64,000 nt of DNA from Cycas panzhihuaensis (Eukaryota > Cycadophyta), in NCBI GenBank assembly GCA_023213395.1, contig CM041465.1:176769741-176833740 (forward strand). The letters are read 5' to 3'. The notes beneath the pieces were generated by a model that saw only the letters and a program-made list of their open reading frames with translations, searched no databases and was not told where the DNA came from. Position numbers and translations under genes: made by a program. Below are positions 27,206 to 38,853 of this stretch, one piece after another (position 1 is the first letter of the stretch; each line of letters begins with the position of its first letter).

Positions 27206-30200
27206 TTGGTGATAGAAGATAATTTTTAACTATTAAAAACCATTAATATAGGATTTTAAACCCTCTAATTTTCTATTTTCTTTTAATTTGCAAGTCTATT
27301 AATCATCTTGTTTATCATACAATCTATACTATAATTGTACAACGTCTATGTATTTAGTCCATATGGTTTACAACTATGGCAAGCATACAACTACTTCAAC
27401 AACATCTCCTTATTGTTTGTTATATTGCCATGCAACCTATTACCAGTATGTATACTCGACTAGAGACCTATATAACTTTGTCTTCTTATTATAGGATTTA
27501 TAAGACCTTTATACAACTATGTACATTGTGTATAACCTATCCTGAATAAATTCAAAACATAAATATTGAAAAATATATTCCAAAAAATTAGAAATGATTC
27601 TTGTGAATAAACTATTACCTTCTAACTCTCATGGTCTATGTTGGTAAACTTGCCTTTCCATGATGTAGAAACATGGGCTTTTAGAGTTATTAATGGCTAA
27701 AACTTATGGATCCTTTACACTCTAAGGTTGTGGTTATAACCTTACCTTCCATTCTTTCCTCTTTTTCTTATCACATGCACTTATGATGGCAAATGATAAT
27801 CAAACTCTTTTTTTCTTGACATATGATTATATATTAATAATTCTCTCAAGAGTTTTCTTATGGGATTTTAAGAATGGAGTTAGAATGTGAGATTTGCCTA
27901 GATCTCCATCCACCCCATTGTGCACTCACCTGGTGCAGTTTCTCCATATTTTAAGCCTTAATTTGGTCATTTTGAAGGTTAATTTATGTCATGTAATAAT
28001 AATTATACACTTGCACACTTTTTTATTTGCTTGCAAGGTGACTTATGACATTAATATAGCCTTTATCACATCAATAATGTTAGTGATAATCATTGAGATG
28101 ATAAAAATCTTAATACATAAGTGATTAATATAATTGTCTCCAAAATATAAAACTAAATGTTGCTACAATATTACGCATTTTTCAATTATGGATTATCTAT
28201 GAAATAAAAGAAGTACCTAAGAATGCACCATTAATAGTTTTGTAGAGATCGTTTCCATATGCACAAACTATTTCAAAAATGCCATTCATTATCAAATAAT
28301 GTATCAAGGTCAAAGTTTGGCATGTGATGGTTTCCTAAATAATGATTATGTCTTAAATAAGTTTCTATGTAGTTTTTATTGATCTTTCAAAAGTTATACT
28401 CTCATTAGTTGGTCTAAACTTAAGGGTTTCATACTTATATGTACCTTTGGTATAATAATAAAGAAAAACATCACGTGCTCTTAATCTTTACACTTTAGAT
28501 AATTAGATGATTGTCATTCAATGCCCTTATTCATAACTTTATAAGAACAAGAAAACATATCTAAAGTTTTGTAATCAATGTTAGGGCAAGTGCTCTATGC
28601 TTATGGTCAAACATTGATTAGAATGTTTGGTTATTTAGAAGATTCATAATTATATCTTGGGATTTATGGATGAATATAAAATATTAGTTTGATGGTTCAA
28701 ATCTAGTTAAATATAGAATATTCGAAACACATCAATTCTTTTGATTATTGAGGTAGCATAAAGCTAATTTCAATGAACCATTAATTATGATACCTTTACA
28801 TTGCACACATTAAGAAGAAAACTGATGTTGATAAGGGTGAAAAGGATAAGCGAACTACATATTCAAATGATGATTGTTATATTAGTGGTAACACCTAGTG
28901 TTGGTTAATTGTATGTTATTGTGAATGATTGTAATCAATTTAAATTAAAAGATTCACAGTATTTCAACTATCAAATCATGTCCATCTAATGATTATATTT
29001 AGTAATATGATTCAAAAGGAAGGGTATACACATGCAAGTTCAATCATGAGTAGAAATTCTACTTCAGTATCAAGTTATTTTTAACCCCCATACATTTGCA
29101 ACCTCATGTATATGACTTAATTGACTATTAATAAATATATTTTAACTTTCATATTCTTTGATAATAATAATAATAATAATAATAATAATGTAATTTTATT
29201 TTTTATTAGATTGGGAAAACTACACATTTACCAAAAAAGAGGGACAAGCATCTTCAATATCCCAACCTTGAGTGACACACATAATTATCAATTAATTTAT
29301 TGATATAATCAACATGTAAGTAGAGAATAACCATTATAATTGAAGAAACTTAGTAGCAAGCACAGCCCCTTCATAAGGTTAACCAGAGGCTCTTAATACA
29401 CTTGAAACACCGCACACTTCTCTATAAGCAACCCTTGAGATTGAGCATGGTGAATCACACACCTAATATAATAATATTTAAATCCTAAACATAACCATCA
29501 CATGAGGTTAATAAGAGGATAACGGCTCAAATCATAAAGCATCCTTCATGCCAACAAAAGATAAATGCACTGCAATAATATATAAAATAACAAAGAAGAA
29601 AATAAAATTATTGTAATTTATCAATCTAGAGATTAAAACTCCCTAGGAAAGTGTTATCGCATTTAAGGGGTGAACAATTATTTCCTTTCCAACTAAAACA
29701 CCACACACAAAGCTAACCCAAATGCAACATAATGGTTAGAAAGGAACCAACATAAGGTCAATGATGAAAGGCCTCTTACTTTCCAACTTAATGTAGATGC
29801 CAATCATACAAAGCCTATGTTAAATAGTTCTAACCATTACTAACTAACATGCTAAGCAAATATTATCATGACATTGGATTATTCACAAGAAAAGTTATTT
29901 ACTTGGAGTCTAGTTTTAGGCACTTTACTTCTTAAAGTGTCCTCGCACTGCTTATGAATTAGTTATATATTGCATGTCCTAAATGCATAAGAAGTCAACC
30001 TCTACATTGAATAAAGAATTTTAGCTAAACTTGAGACCTTAGTTACCAATGTTTAACTATACCTAACCTATATGGAATGTAGACAAAATTAACTACCAAT
30101 GGCTCTATGGCAACCATGAAGAGGTATCCTTTATGGGGAAGAGAGTAGAAGACTCTAAAAACCTAGAGGAGCTCCTCATCCCCTTTCTCTTATTTTTCAA

Positions 30201-31430
30201 GATATTTTACTATTAAAATGGGTAATAATGTATTAGTGACATATGGGCTTGAAATTTGAAATTTGATGGCCAAGGCACCTATTAAAGGTTATTTTGCATG
30301 CCACCCATTGGTTAAACATATTTTCATATATGAAACATGGCAAGCACCATTATTAAAGTTCTTACCTTTTTATTTATACAATACACAAATTATAAACCTA
30401 TGTTAATGAGGTTAGAGGTGAATTATATAATTTCAAGGCAGATTAGTTTATTTGCCAACCAAAAATGTTGAATCATAAAGTGTTAACAACCTTTTACATG
30501 GTAGTTGGGGTGATTGTCAAAACCCAAGATTTGTTGGATAATTAATCTTGAGCTTGCCAGTTAGCCTTATCATCCATGCAAGTTGGACAAGGCTTTTTCA
30601 TTGCATGTTGTTAGATTCAAATTATAGATAGACTAACATTAATATAAGATGCAATGGCACCAAGAATGGAGGAAGTTTAGTTCTTTCTACCCATTGCACA
30701 TTAAATAAGAGGCTTTCCTACACCCCTTTGGCATATGGGAAACTCTCAAGTTTTCTATACTCCAAAAGTGATTTAGTTAGTTTGATATATGATGTCAAGC
30801 CTAAGATCACCTTGGCTCTAATACCTTATTTTTTTTTGTGTTAATGTCTCCTATTAAGTAAATAACTACATATTTTCCAAGGTAAAAGTTAGTACACATG
30901 TTATGTTATAAGTGTTTGTGTTAAATATTATGTAAAACATTTAACAAATCCTTAAATGGGCATCATTTGTTACAATTGCTTGTGTGTTTATAGGTCATGG
31001 GATTGAATATTGTTAGGAGTATACATAGTGTGTAATCAATGACCACGGATACAAACCATATTACTTGCTTATGTGCATATAACATGGGTCCCATTGACAA
31101 TGATGTGACTTAATTATATAAGGCCCATTGAATGTATGCAAAAGATAACTTTATTAAATCTAATGCTACTCAACTTTGAAGTATTGCTTTGATGTTGTAT
31201 GAAAAATATACTTGTTTTTATTATTACCTTTTATCTTGTGCAATGAATATAGATCTTGGCACCTCCTTATATAGACAGGACCATGTTAGATGCATGATGT
31301 TGAAATAGTCTACACTATAATAACTAATAGAAAGTTATGTATAACTTTTATTGCATTTATAACTAAGTTTACTTAATTCTAATTGTAGATATTAACCAAG
31401 TTTTGTAATTATGATCAAATTTCGACACAG
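27206..31430. other. Long intergenic stretch, no gene recognised
   Basis: AT-rich and stop-rich on both strands. The longest open frames (76 codons at 27894, 60 at 29121) have no domain signature. The second runs through a (AAT)10 microsatellite at 29160-29189 and would be a run of Asn. The sequence is probably ancient unrecognised retroelement material. Confidence 0.5.
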
Positions 31431-32254
31431 GGCGAGGTGGGGGGGGGGGTGGTGAGAGCAAGTGCAGGGTGGGGGGTGGTGCGTGGCAGAGGAGGGGAAG
31501 GTTTAAGTTGGATTTTGGCAATTGTCACTTGGATTTGATATTGCAACCATCTTGCTAAGTTGCATGAACTATTTTATTTTCATTTGGATATTATGCTTCC
31601 TTTTTTCTTGTGTGTGTGTTGGGCAGGGGGGGGGGGGGGGGGAGGGGTGATTACAGGAGTTGAGAGGTTCATGGGTTTGAACCACTAACCAACATCTAAA
31701 GAACTTAATATGTGGTTGATTTACCTATACATACTTATCACTATATGTAATTTTAAATACAACAATAATGAAAATTGAATATAATCAACAATGCATATGT
31801 ACACATTAAATTCCCTATAATGTATATATTCATTTCCTTCTAAAAATATATGAGAAAATAAGAAACCATAACTATACAAGAACCCTATGGGGATGGGGGT
31901 GGGGGGGAGAGGTTTAAGTTGGATTTGGTAATTACCACTTGCATTTGATCTTGCAAGTCTCTCACTACGTTGCATGAACTATTTTGTTTTCATTTGGATA
32001 TTGTGCTTGCTTTTTTTAAAGTAAGACTTCACCCCTTTGCTCATGCATTCAAACCACTAACTAACATCTAGGAAACTTAATGTATGATTAATCTATCTAC
32101 TCCTAATTATGGTCATATGCACTTTCAAATGTTGTAATAATGAAAATTAAATATGTTGAGCAAAACATATGGGCATGCTCAACTACCTCTAATGTATATA
32201 TTCATTTCCTTCTAAAAATATACGAGAAAACCACAACTTTATATGAGCCCTTGA
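31431..32254. repeat. ~410-bp tandem duplication with G-runs
   Basis: Unit 1 (about 31488-31886) and unit 2 (about 31905-32254) share GGTTTAAGTTGGATTT, GTTGCATGAACTATTTT, TTTCATTTGGATATT and ATGTATATATTCATTTCC in the same order. Guanine runs sit at 31431-31500, 31621-31648 (17 consecutive G) and 31888-31912, near unit boundaries. No coding sequence; the 84-codon minus frame at 31721-31975 is not recognised. Confidence 0.7.
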
Positions 32255-32368
32255 AAAAAGGTTAGATGGATCATTATAGCAATTGTTTTCTAAAACTCAA
32301 TCCTAAATTAAAAAAAGTGGTCCAAGACCTCCTGGCACACCACTCAAAGTTGAAATGATGTACGTCAA

Positions 32369-32383
32369 GTGCCCTAATTTCCT
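32369..32383 (+). other. SINE target-site duplication, left
   Basis: GTGCCCTAATTTCCT, repeated exactly at 32710-32724. Confidence 0.9.
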
Positions 32384-32709
32384 GTCCCTCAAGGGGCGGC
32401 GTAGTGGTAAGTTGTTCCGGAGTGGTGAGGGCTGTCTCAAGTTCGAGCCCGGGAGCCTTACCACTGCGGTGTCCTTGGGACCGTCCGGTGTGGTTCTTTG
32501 GCGGTACATGGAAGACTGCACGGACGTAAAAGGATTGTACCCGGGCAGGGATGGGGTATAGGGGTGAGTGTGTGTGGCCGGGAGAATGGCGTCTCTCAAC
32601 CCACTTGCCTAGAAAGGGCTCTGGGCGTGTAAGCCCGGCCTCCTTCGGGTGTGTGCGTGAGTCGAGTCCCCTCCTCGCTAATCAAAAAAAAAAAAAAAAA
32701 AAAAAAAAA
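32384..32709 (+). mobile_element. Young tRNA-type SINE
   Basis: A 326-bp GC-rich island in AT-rich surroundings, ending in 26 consecutive A (32684-32709) and flanked by a perfect 15-bp TSD. The head has RNA polymerase III promoter-like boxes: A box TAGTGGTAAGTTG at 32402-32414 and B box GTTCGAGCC at 32441-32449, about 27 nt apart, as in a tRNA-derived 5' end. The body shows many intact CpG and no obvious decay. It has no coding capacity and would depend on LINE-encoded enzyme; the two LINEs in this window are the same broad retrotransposon type but are not shown to be its partner. The 98-codon minus-strand and 68-codon plus-strand frames across it are not genes. Confidence 0.85.
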
Positions 32710-32724
32710 GTGCCCTAATTTCCT
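32710..32724 (+). other. SINE target-site duplication, right
   Basis: Exact copy of 32369-32383, directly after the A tail. Confidence 0.9.
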
Positions 32725-34559
32725 CTAAATTAGTTCATTAATTAATATTTGCACAAACCCACATGTTAACATATACTTGTGGCAAATAATTTCCACAACA
32801 ATGTTTCTCTAATCATGGGTGTACTAAGGATAAGATTCGGTATAATATTGAAATATTATTTTATTATTCTATGACTAAATATTTTTACTATTCTCTCTCT
32901 CTCTCTCTAGTTCTTATAATAAAATAATTCTACCTACCTAACTACCCCTAAGTTATTTTAATATCTCACTAGAAGTTATTAATCTTTATCTTTAAAAAGT
33001 CATTATTTTATTAACAAAGATGGCATTAAAAATGATCAAAACAAAAGTTATAATTCTAACGTAAGCACACATTCAAAAATAAAATAACAAAATAAGAGTT
33101 CAACATCAAATTTAATTAACTATACCTTTTTTATAAGAAAAATTCAAAAAAAAGACAAAAAGATGTTTAAAATAAGAGGGTATTAAAATAAGAATAACAT
33201 AGCTTTGGTAATTGCCATGGTATTCTATAATTGTTTGTTATATATACATGTATAATATGTAAGTCAAAATGACTAATCATGTCATGGTGAGTAATATAAT
33301 ATAACAATAATTGACCATAAAAAATCTTCTCCATTCAAAAAGATTGTTGGTAACATTTATCATTGACTTTTAACTAATATTACGTTTATCTATCATATTT
33401 TATATATTTTATAACATTATGTTATTGAACCCCATTTAACCACCAAAAGCCTCATGTCTAGAATAATGTTGATGTGACTTGCCATAAAATAAATTCATAT
33501 TGTTGGGGGTGTGTATGCGTATTTGATTCCACCCCATCCTACCCTTTACAATGTAATCTCGTATAGGGGCTGGGGTCCTATTTTTATGCAAAATGCAATC
33601 TCATGCAAACAATTTTAGACTCCTAAGATAAAATTGCATTGTCTTAAATTTTAAGAGTAGAAATATTTGTATTATTAATTCTGAACTGCTGCTAAAAGAG
33701 AGGGGCTAGACTTGAGTAGTTACGATTGAGAGAAAAAACCCATATGAGATTTTTCCATCGATTGGAATTCACTCTATTTTTTTCACCAATTTGATGTTTG
33801 GATTATATGTGTGGAGAGTTTTAGCACATGCACATAATATTCTTAAAGTGATTTGGGGAAATGTGTGAAGCCATGAGACTGCATTTGTTCTATGAGCTCC
33901 TAAAAAGAGATTTTGGTGTGACAATTCATCAAAAGTGGTATTGGAGCTAAGTTCCAAGTTGCAATATTCTTGGGGGCTTATAAAGGTGGTGGGGTAATGT
34001 ACATAAATTTCATCGATGTATATGAACATCGTTGTAGCTGGAGCCCTTAGACCACCTAAATATTAGTGGAAGCAAAGCTAGATGGGGCCAATCTATTCAA
34101 CTTGTATAAGAGGTCATGGTCTACTTGGTAGAAAGTCCTCTTTACTAACATTAAACTTGTGAGATAGGTCATAGTCTACTTTATGAGGAATTCTCTCAAA
34201 TAACATGTAAAAGTTTTGGTGTGATGATAAAATTATTGAAGATAAGAGAATACACTATAAAAAACTAAATTTAATAAAAAAAATATCAAACTAAAAAAAG
34301 GAAAAAAAATTAGATGAACAGATAGTCCCCACACTCCTCTTTCCTCTATCTCTCTCTCTCTCTCACGCGCACAGTCAATCAAAAGTCCTTCAAAGAATCT
34401 TACTAAAAGTCAAATATTGATATCTATATATAATGAATATTAAAGAGTTAATGGATTTTTAATATGAACTCTGATTTTATCTTAGGAAATTAATATTTTA
34501 TAAAATCAAATTTTTAATAAATAACTGTATCATACATTTATAATTTAGATAGAGACTTT
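32725..34559. other. Distal upstream region of the F-box gene
   Basis: AT-rich, with no coding frame recognised. It contains (CT)n tracts at 32891-32909 and 34334-34364, the second just before the GC-rich promoter region. The 86-codon minus frame 33769-34029 has no signature. Confidence 0.5.
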
Positions 34560-35295
34560 TAAGACAGCCCTCTTCCATGAAACCCTAACCTTTAGAAAGA
34601 ATGAAACCCAGTCACTGAAAATTCAACACGAATACATCAACCCCGGCATCCGATCGTATCGAGGGAGCTCTTAAATTTCCCTCAGTCGTACTATTGAAAG
34701 CTGCAAGTGCTCATTGACCGCTAGCTTACAGTTGTTCAACACAGCAGGGCATTCAAATATCTCACATCAATGGCCGTCGACGAGAAATTTTATGCGTTAA
34801 CGAATTTTCAGCAGAAATGTGCAGTCGTGGGACTACAGATTTCTCTCCACCGAACAGACGCCAGACGGGACCCAGCGTGTCCGATTGGCGAAGGTACAGA
34901 GATTCTTTACCACAGCGCAATAGACTTTCCCCGCGGTCATATGAGGCGGGCTGAACTGCTCTTCCCGTGGACGGCGCGCACATAACGCGAGGCCACGTGT
35001 CCTTCCACGTGGAACGCTGTTCGTACCTGCACTGCACAGGTACCAGGCGGAAGCCAACGCCCCGCTCTCGATTAAATTATAATTTCGTCCCGCGTCCGAA
35101 ACAGTGCGATTATCGGGCACCTGCTGTACGCCGTCGAGTTACCGGCAGTTGACGGGAAGTCATCGGTGGGCGCGGGTGGGGGTTAGAGAAGAAAAAGGGA
35201 AGGGGCATAGAACAGACGATGTGCGGGGGAGGTCGTTCCGTGTCGGCTGGTGTGGTTCAGGGCGGTTATTTATATGACCGAGCTACCTCCAAACA
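34560..35295 (+). promoter_or_regulatory. CpG-rich promoter region with paired G-boxes
   Basis: Base composition changes abruptly to GC- and CpG-rich from about 34620 and stays so through exon 1. Two perfect G-boxes (CACGTG) lie at 34994-34999 and 35006-35011, 12 bp centre to centre. In plants these bind bZIP and bHLH factors. A TATA-like TTTATATG is at 35269-35276, about 270 bp upstream of the start codon, which would put transcription start near 35300. Factor identity and actual start site are inferences. Confidence 0.55.
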
Positions 35296-35439
35296 ATGTG
35301 CAACGGCGTTTTCTCGAATCTGGGTGACGGTTTTTGTATGTATTTTGGGACGAGTAAGGTGTACTGTGGCAGATATCTAACGGGGACCAAGGAAGCGCCG
35401 GTCGTACGCCATGTAGCTGCCCGGTCTGAGGATTTCTGA
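35296..35439 (+). CDS. Candidate uORF 1 (47 codons) in the F-box gene leader
   Basis: ATG at 35296, TGA at 35437-35439. It begins MCNGVFSNLGDGF and lies wholly upstream of the main start in the predicted leader. If the transcript starts at the TATA-like box near 35269, this ATG lies close to the cap and might be skipped. No peptide homology was recognised; it may act only as a translational brake. Confidence 0.3.
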   Translation: MCNGVFSNLGDGFCMYFGTSKVYCGRYLTGTKEAPVVRHVAARSEDF

Positions 35440-35442
35440 AGC

Positions 35443-35598
35443 ATGCGTTCGGGTTCTCTGGAAATCCCTGACCTCGGCCGAGATCTCGCTTGGAGAATTC
35501 AATTTTCTGGAGGCGGGCAATATATTTGGTTCTGGGCATTGGAAGATGATGAAGCGGGCAGAGGCGCGGACCGACATTTTGGACGTCCTGGACGATGA
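35443..35598 (+). CDS. Candidate uORF 2 (51 codons) overlapping the main start
   Basis: ATG at 35443, TGA at 35596-35598. It begins MRSGSLEIPDLGRDL and reads through the main ATG at 35546 in the +2 frame. Ribosomes using it could not reach the main start by simple reinitiation, so it could repress translation. Expression is untested. Confidence 0.3.
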   Translation: MRSGSLEIPDLGRDLAWRIQFSGGGQYIWFWALEDDEAGRGADRHFGRPGR

Positions 35599-38500
35599 TA
35601 TTCTTCTGGGGATTCTCGATAAGCTGCAGGACCCCCTGGATAGGAAGGCATGGTGTCTCGTTTGCAAACAGTTCTATCGTCTGGAGGCCGGGTGCAGGAA
35701 GAAGTTGCAGCTGATGAGAGAAGAAATGCTGCCCAGGCTTCTGGAGAGGTACAGGGGGGTCCAACATTTGGATCTGTCACTGTGCCCTTATATCAGCGAT
35801 CAGTGCTTGCAGCACGTGGCCACCGTGTCCGGACGGTGTTTGCGGTCTATCAATCTGTCCAGACTGCGCAGGTTTACTCAAGCCGGGCTGTCGCAGCTGG
35901 GCAAAGGTTGCAGATGGTTGGTTGAAATTGATCTTTCGTATTGCAGTAGGATTGGGGACGAGGAGATGGCCGCCATATCTGAGGCCCATAATTTGGAGTC
36001 GCTAAAATTGGTGAAGTGCCAGCTGATCACTGACTTGGGCCTGGGTTGGGTAGCCGTGGGTTGCAGCAACCTGAGGATCTTGAATCTCAAGTTCTGTTTG
36101 GGAGTCACGGATCTGGGTATCGAATTGGTCGCCGTCAAGTGCAAGGAATTGCGGTTTCTCAACGTCTCTTACTTGCAGGTCGGTTCATCTCGGGGTATTG
36201 TTTTCGCGCAAGCATTTTTATTTTCAGTGATTGATAGAAGGGCTGGTCCAGAAGGGCCGGTTATGAACAGAATTTAACTACTTCAAGTGGTGATGTAGAA
36301 TTGATCTTTCTGCAGCAGAATGTCTGTAAGTCGGAAAACAAATCTTCAGAAACTCTTGTACTCAAATGAGATTCCTGGTGCCAATTGGTTAAATCTGAAG
36401 ATGCATTTTGACCTTGTGTAGTGAAAGAAAGGGGCACGGTTTCAAAATCTTCTACCTGTGCATATTTGGGCTGATCCCATTTTCTGGGGCTTATTGTTTG
36501 CAGATAACAAACAAATGTATCGCCTCTATTGCGCATCTAGATTACTTGGAGAATTTGGCATTGGTTGGATGTGTGGGTGTAGATGATGAGGGCCTGGCCT
36601 ATCTCAGAAACAGTTGCAACTCTTTGCAGGTATATATCAGGAGCTAGGGCATCTCTTAGTTTTTTCTTTTATATAAATATTGGCTGGGAATAATGTAACT
36701 GTCAGTTGCATCATGGGTATATCGCAAGGCTAGGGACAGCATGACACTAATTCTTGCATAGTTATGAATTGTTTGTTTTTGCCGTAGGATTTTTCAGCGT
36801 ACCAAATCATATGGCATGATGTCTGTATAAATTTGAGAATGTCCAAATTGCAATAATAGTTGTCTGGTATGAAGTCACCATTGTAGTTTCATGAGAATAC
36901 ATGGCTATGTGTAGCGTCTCGCGGGTCATTGTAACACCGGGACAGTTGGGTCCTTGGCTTATTAAGGGCTTGCATCTTAAAAGCGGAATAATAGTTGTGA
37001 TTTTAAAAAATATTTGCTGTGTATGGTCCTGAAACCTAGATAGTTTTATGTTACAGAGACTTGATGTTTCCAAGTGTCGGAATGTTAGTTGTAAGGGTAT
37101 AATCTCCCTTGCAAGTGGATGTATAGCATTGCAGCAACTTACCTTGGCCTACTGCATACCTGTAAGTAACAAGGGCAAAGTTGATAAATATTTGGACTTA
37201 CCAGTATACTAAATTATACAGGTGCCTGAATATTGTTAATTATGTATTTGGTATGCGGCAGACCACAAATGCTCTTCTCGCAAGCTTTCAAAAATTTGAC
37301 AGTCTACAGTCAATCAAATTTGATGGGTGCGAAATTCATAGCACAGGACTCGACTCAATTGGAAAAAACTGCAAATTTTTGAGAGAATTAAGCTTAAGTA
37401 AATGCATTGGAGTAACAGATGAAGGAATATCTGCAGTTGTGGCAGGTTGCAGAGGATTGAAAAACATAGACCTCACTTGCTGCCGCAATCTTACTGATGT
37501 TGCTATTTCTGCCATTGCAACGTCTTGTAGATATCTTTTATGTCTCAAGATGGAATCATGCATCTTGATTACTGAGAGAAGTTTAAATCTGCTGGGACAT
37601 GGCTGCCCTTTTCTTGAAGAGCTTGATCTCACTGACTGCAGCATAAACAATGCAGGTTTGCGCTTTCTTTCATAGCCCAGATGTAGAGAGTTTTAGCAGT
37701 TAATTATATTTATATTGATGTGATCAATGGATTTCTTTATCATTCTAAACAATTCTTTTAGCAATTTTATAGGTGTTGGGTGCTTTACTTTCTGCCAAAT
37801 TCCTGAATATTATCACTTCCTGCAGGATTGAAATCCATTTCCAGGTTCTCCATGTTGACTAAATTGAAACTAGGCTTATGCCCAAATATATCTGATGAAG
37901 GGATAACCTACATAGGAGCTCACTGCTCAAATCTTGAAGAACTTGATTTGTACCGGTATGCGCTGTAGCATTCTTGGGCAGACAATTGTTTTGTATTTTG
38001 TCACTGTACTCACTGATACTATCCCCCCCGCGCCCCCCCCCCCCCCCCCCCCTCCCCACTTTTTGTTTTTCAAATGTCTGCTCTGTTGAAGTAGCTATGT
38101 TAATGCTTCTCTATCATGTATCAATCTGAATACATTTGCATCTAACATTAAAAAATTTCCATGGCCAGATCTGTAGGGGTTGGTGATGTTGGCTTAACAG
38201 CAGTTGCCAATGGCTGCTCAAAGTTGAGGATTATCAATCTTTCTTATTGTATTGGCATCACAGATGATGCACTGAAATCTCTTGCTCGATTAGATGAGCT
38301 TTGCAACCTGGAGATCCGAGGGTGTTTCGTTGTCACATCTAATGGTCTTTCTGCTATTGCTCTAGGATGTAAGCGCCTACTGGAGTTGGACATCAAGAGG
38401 TGCTACTACATTGATGATGCAGGAGTGTTGGCAGTGGCTCATTGGTGTCGAAATCTGAGACAGGTAAGTTCAGCTGGTATGCTTGTAGGTGTTTTAAGTA

Positions 38501-38823
38501 CATGTTCAATTCCTGTCTACTTCCTCGGTGATGATCTTTTTCTTCTGTATTTGGTGTTTTTGCAGATAAATGTTTCATATTGTCCAATCTCAGATGTTGG
38601 GTTACTGGCATTAGCAAGTCTTAGTTGCTTGCAAAACATGAAGATGGTGCATGTCAGGAATGTCTCTTTGAATGCCTTTGTGTTTGCTCTACTTGCATCT
38701 GAGAGTCTAAAGAAAGTCAAGCTTCTTAATTGCTTGAAATACTTGTTGCCCCAGCATCTGCTTGAATATTTAGAAGATCGAGGCTGCAGAATCCGCTGGA
38801 TGGATAAGCCTCTTGTGATATAA
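35546..38823 (+). CDS. FBL3: F-box/LRR-repeat protein 3 (RAE1-like), SCF ligase adaptor
   Basis: Seven coding exons give 646 codons: 35546-36178, 36504-36629, 37057-37161, 37262-37655, 37826-37955, 38169-38463 and 38566-38823. All junctions are GT-AG and the phases are consistent. The N-terminal F-box (about residues 15-55, LDDDILLGILDKLQDPLDRK, LVCKQFYRLE) should bind a SKP1/ASK subunit. It is followed to the C-terminus by cysteine-containing LRRs (C..ITD.GL pattern), starting with the first at HLDLSLCPYISDQCL. The sequence matches Arabidopsis FBL3/RAE1 in order and near its length (665 aa there). RAE1 targets the STOP1 transcription factor for degradation; that substrate is not proven here. 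The ATG at 35546 is followed at once by a second ATG. The C-terminus (GCRIRWMDKPLVI) is shorter than RAE1 by roughly 20 residues. Introns are short (100-427 bp), unlike the surrounding repeat-rich DNA. Confidence 0.93.
37956..38168 (+). other. Intron 5 with a long cytosine run
   Basis: 213 bp, GT-AG, CG|A codon phase. At about 38023-38056 it contains an almost pure C tract (CCCCCCCGCG then a run of 20 C, then TCCCC). Confidence 0.8.
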
Positions 38824-38847
38824 TTATCTTTTTTTTGTTTGCCTCTG

Positions 38848-38853
38848 AATAAA
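38848..38853 (+). terminator. Polyadenylation signal of the F-box gene
   Basis: AATAAA, 25 bp after the TAA at 38821-38823. It is the nearest canonical signal; whether it is used depends on the true 3' UTR. Confidence 0.45.

Noticed and set aside
29121-29303. Frame with nine consecutive Asn
   Set aside because: Produced by the (AAT)n microsatellite; no conserved flanking sequence.
32384-32455. Functional tRNA gene at the SINE head
   Set aside because: A and B box-like motifs are present, but no complete cloverleaf could be drawn, and the context is a retroposed SINE.
32303-32599. Frames across the GC-rich island at 32384-32640
   Set aside because: The island is a SINE with Pol III boxes, A tail and TSD, and does not encode protein.
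34770-34985. 71-codon frame starting MAVDEKFYALTNF in the promoter region
   Set aside because: No domain recognised, upstream of the TATA-like box, and overlapped by equally long minus-strand frames in GC-rich DNA.
35270-36162. Several 70-165-codon minus-strand frames over exon 1
   Set aside because: Shadows of the GC-rich F-box coding exon on the opposite strand.
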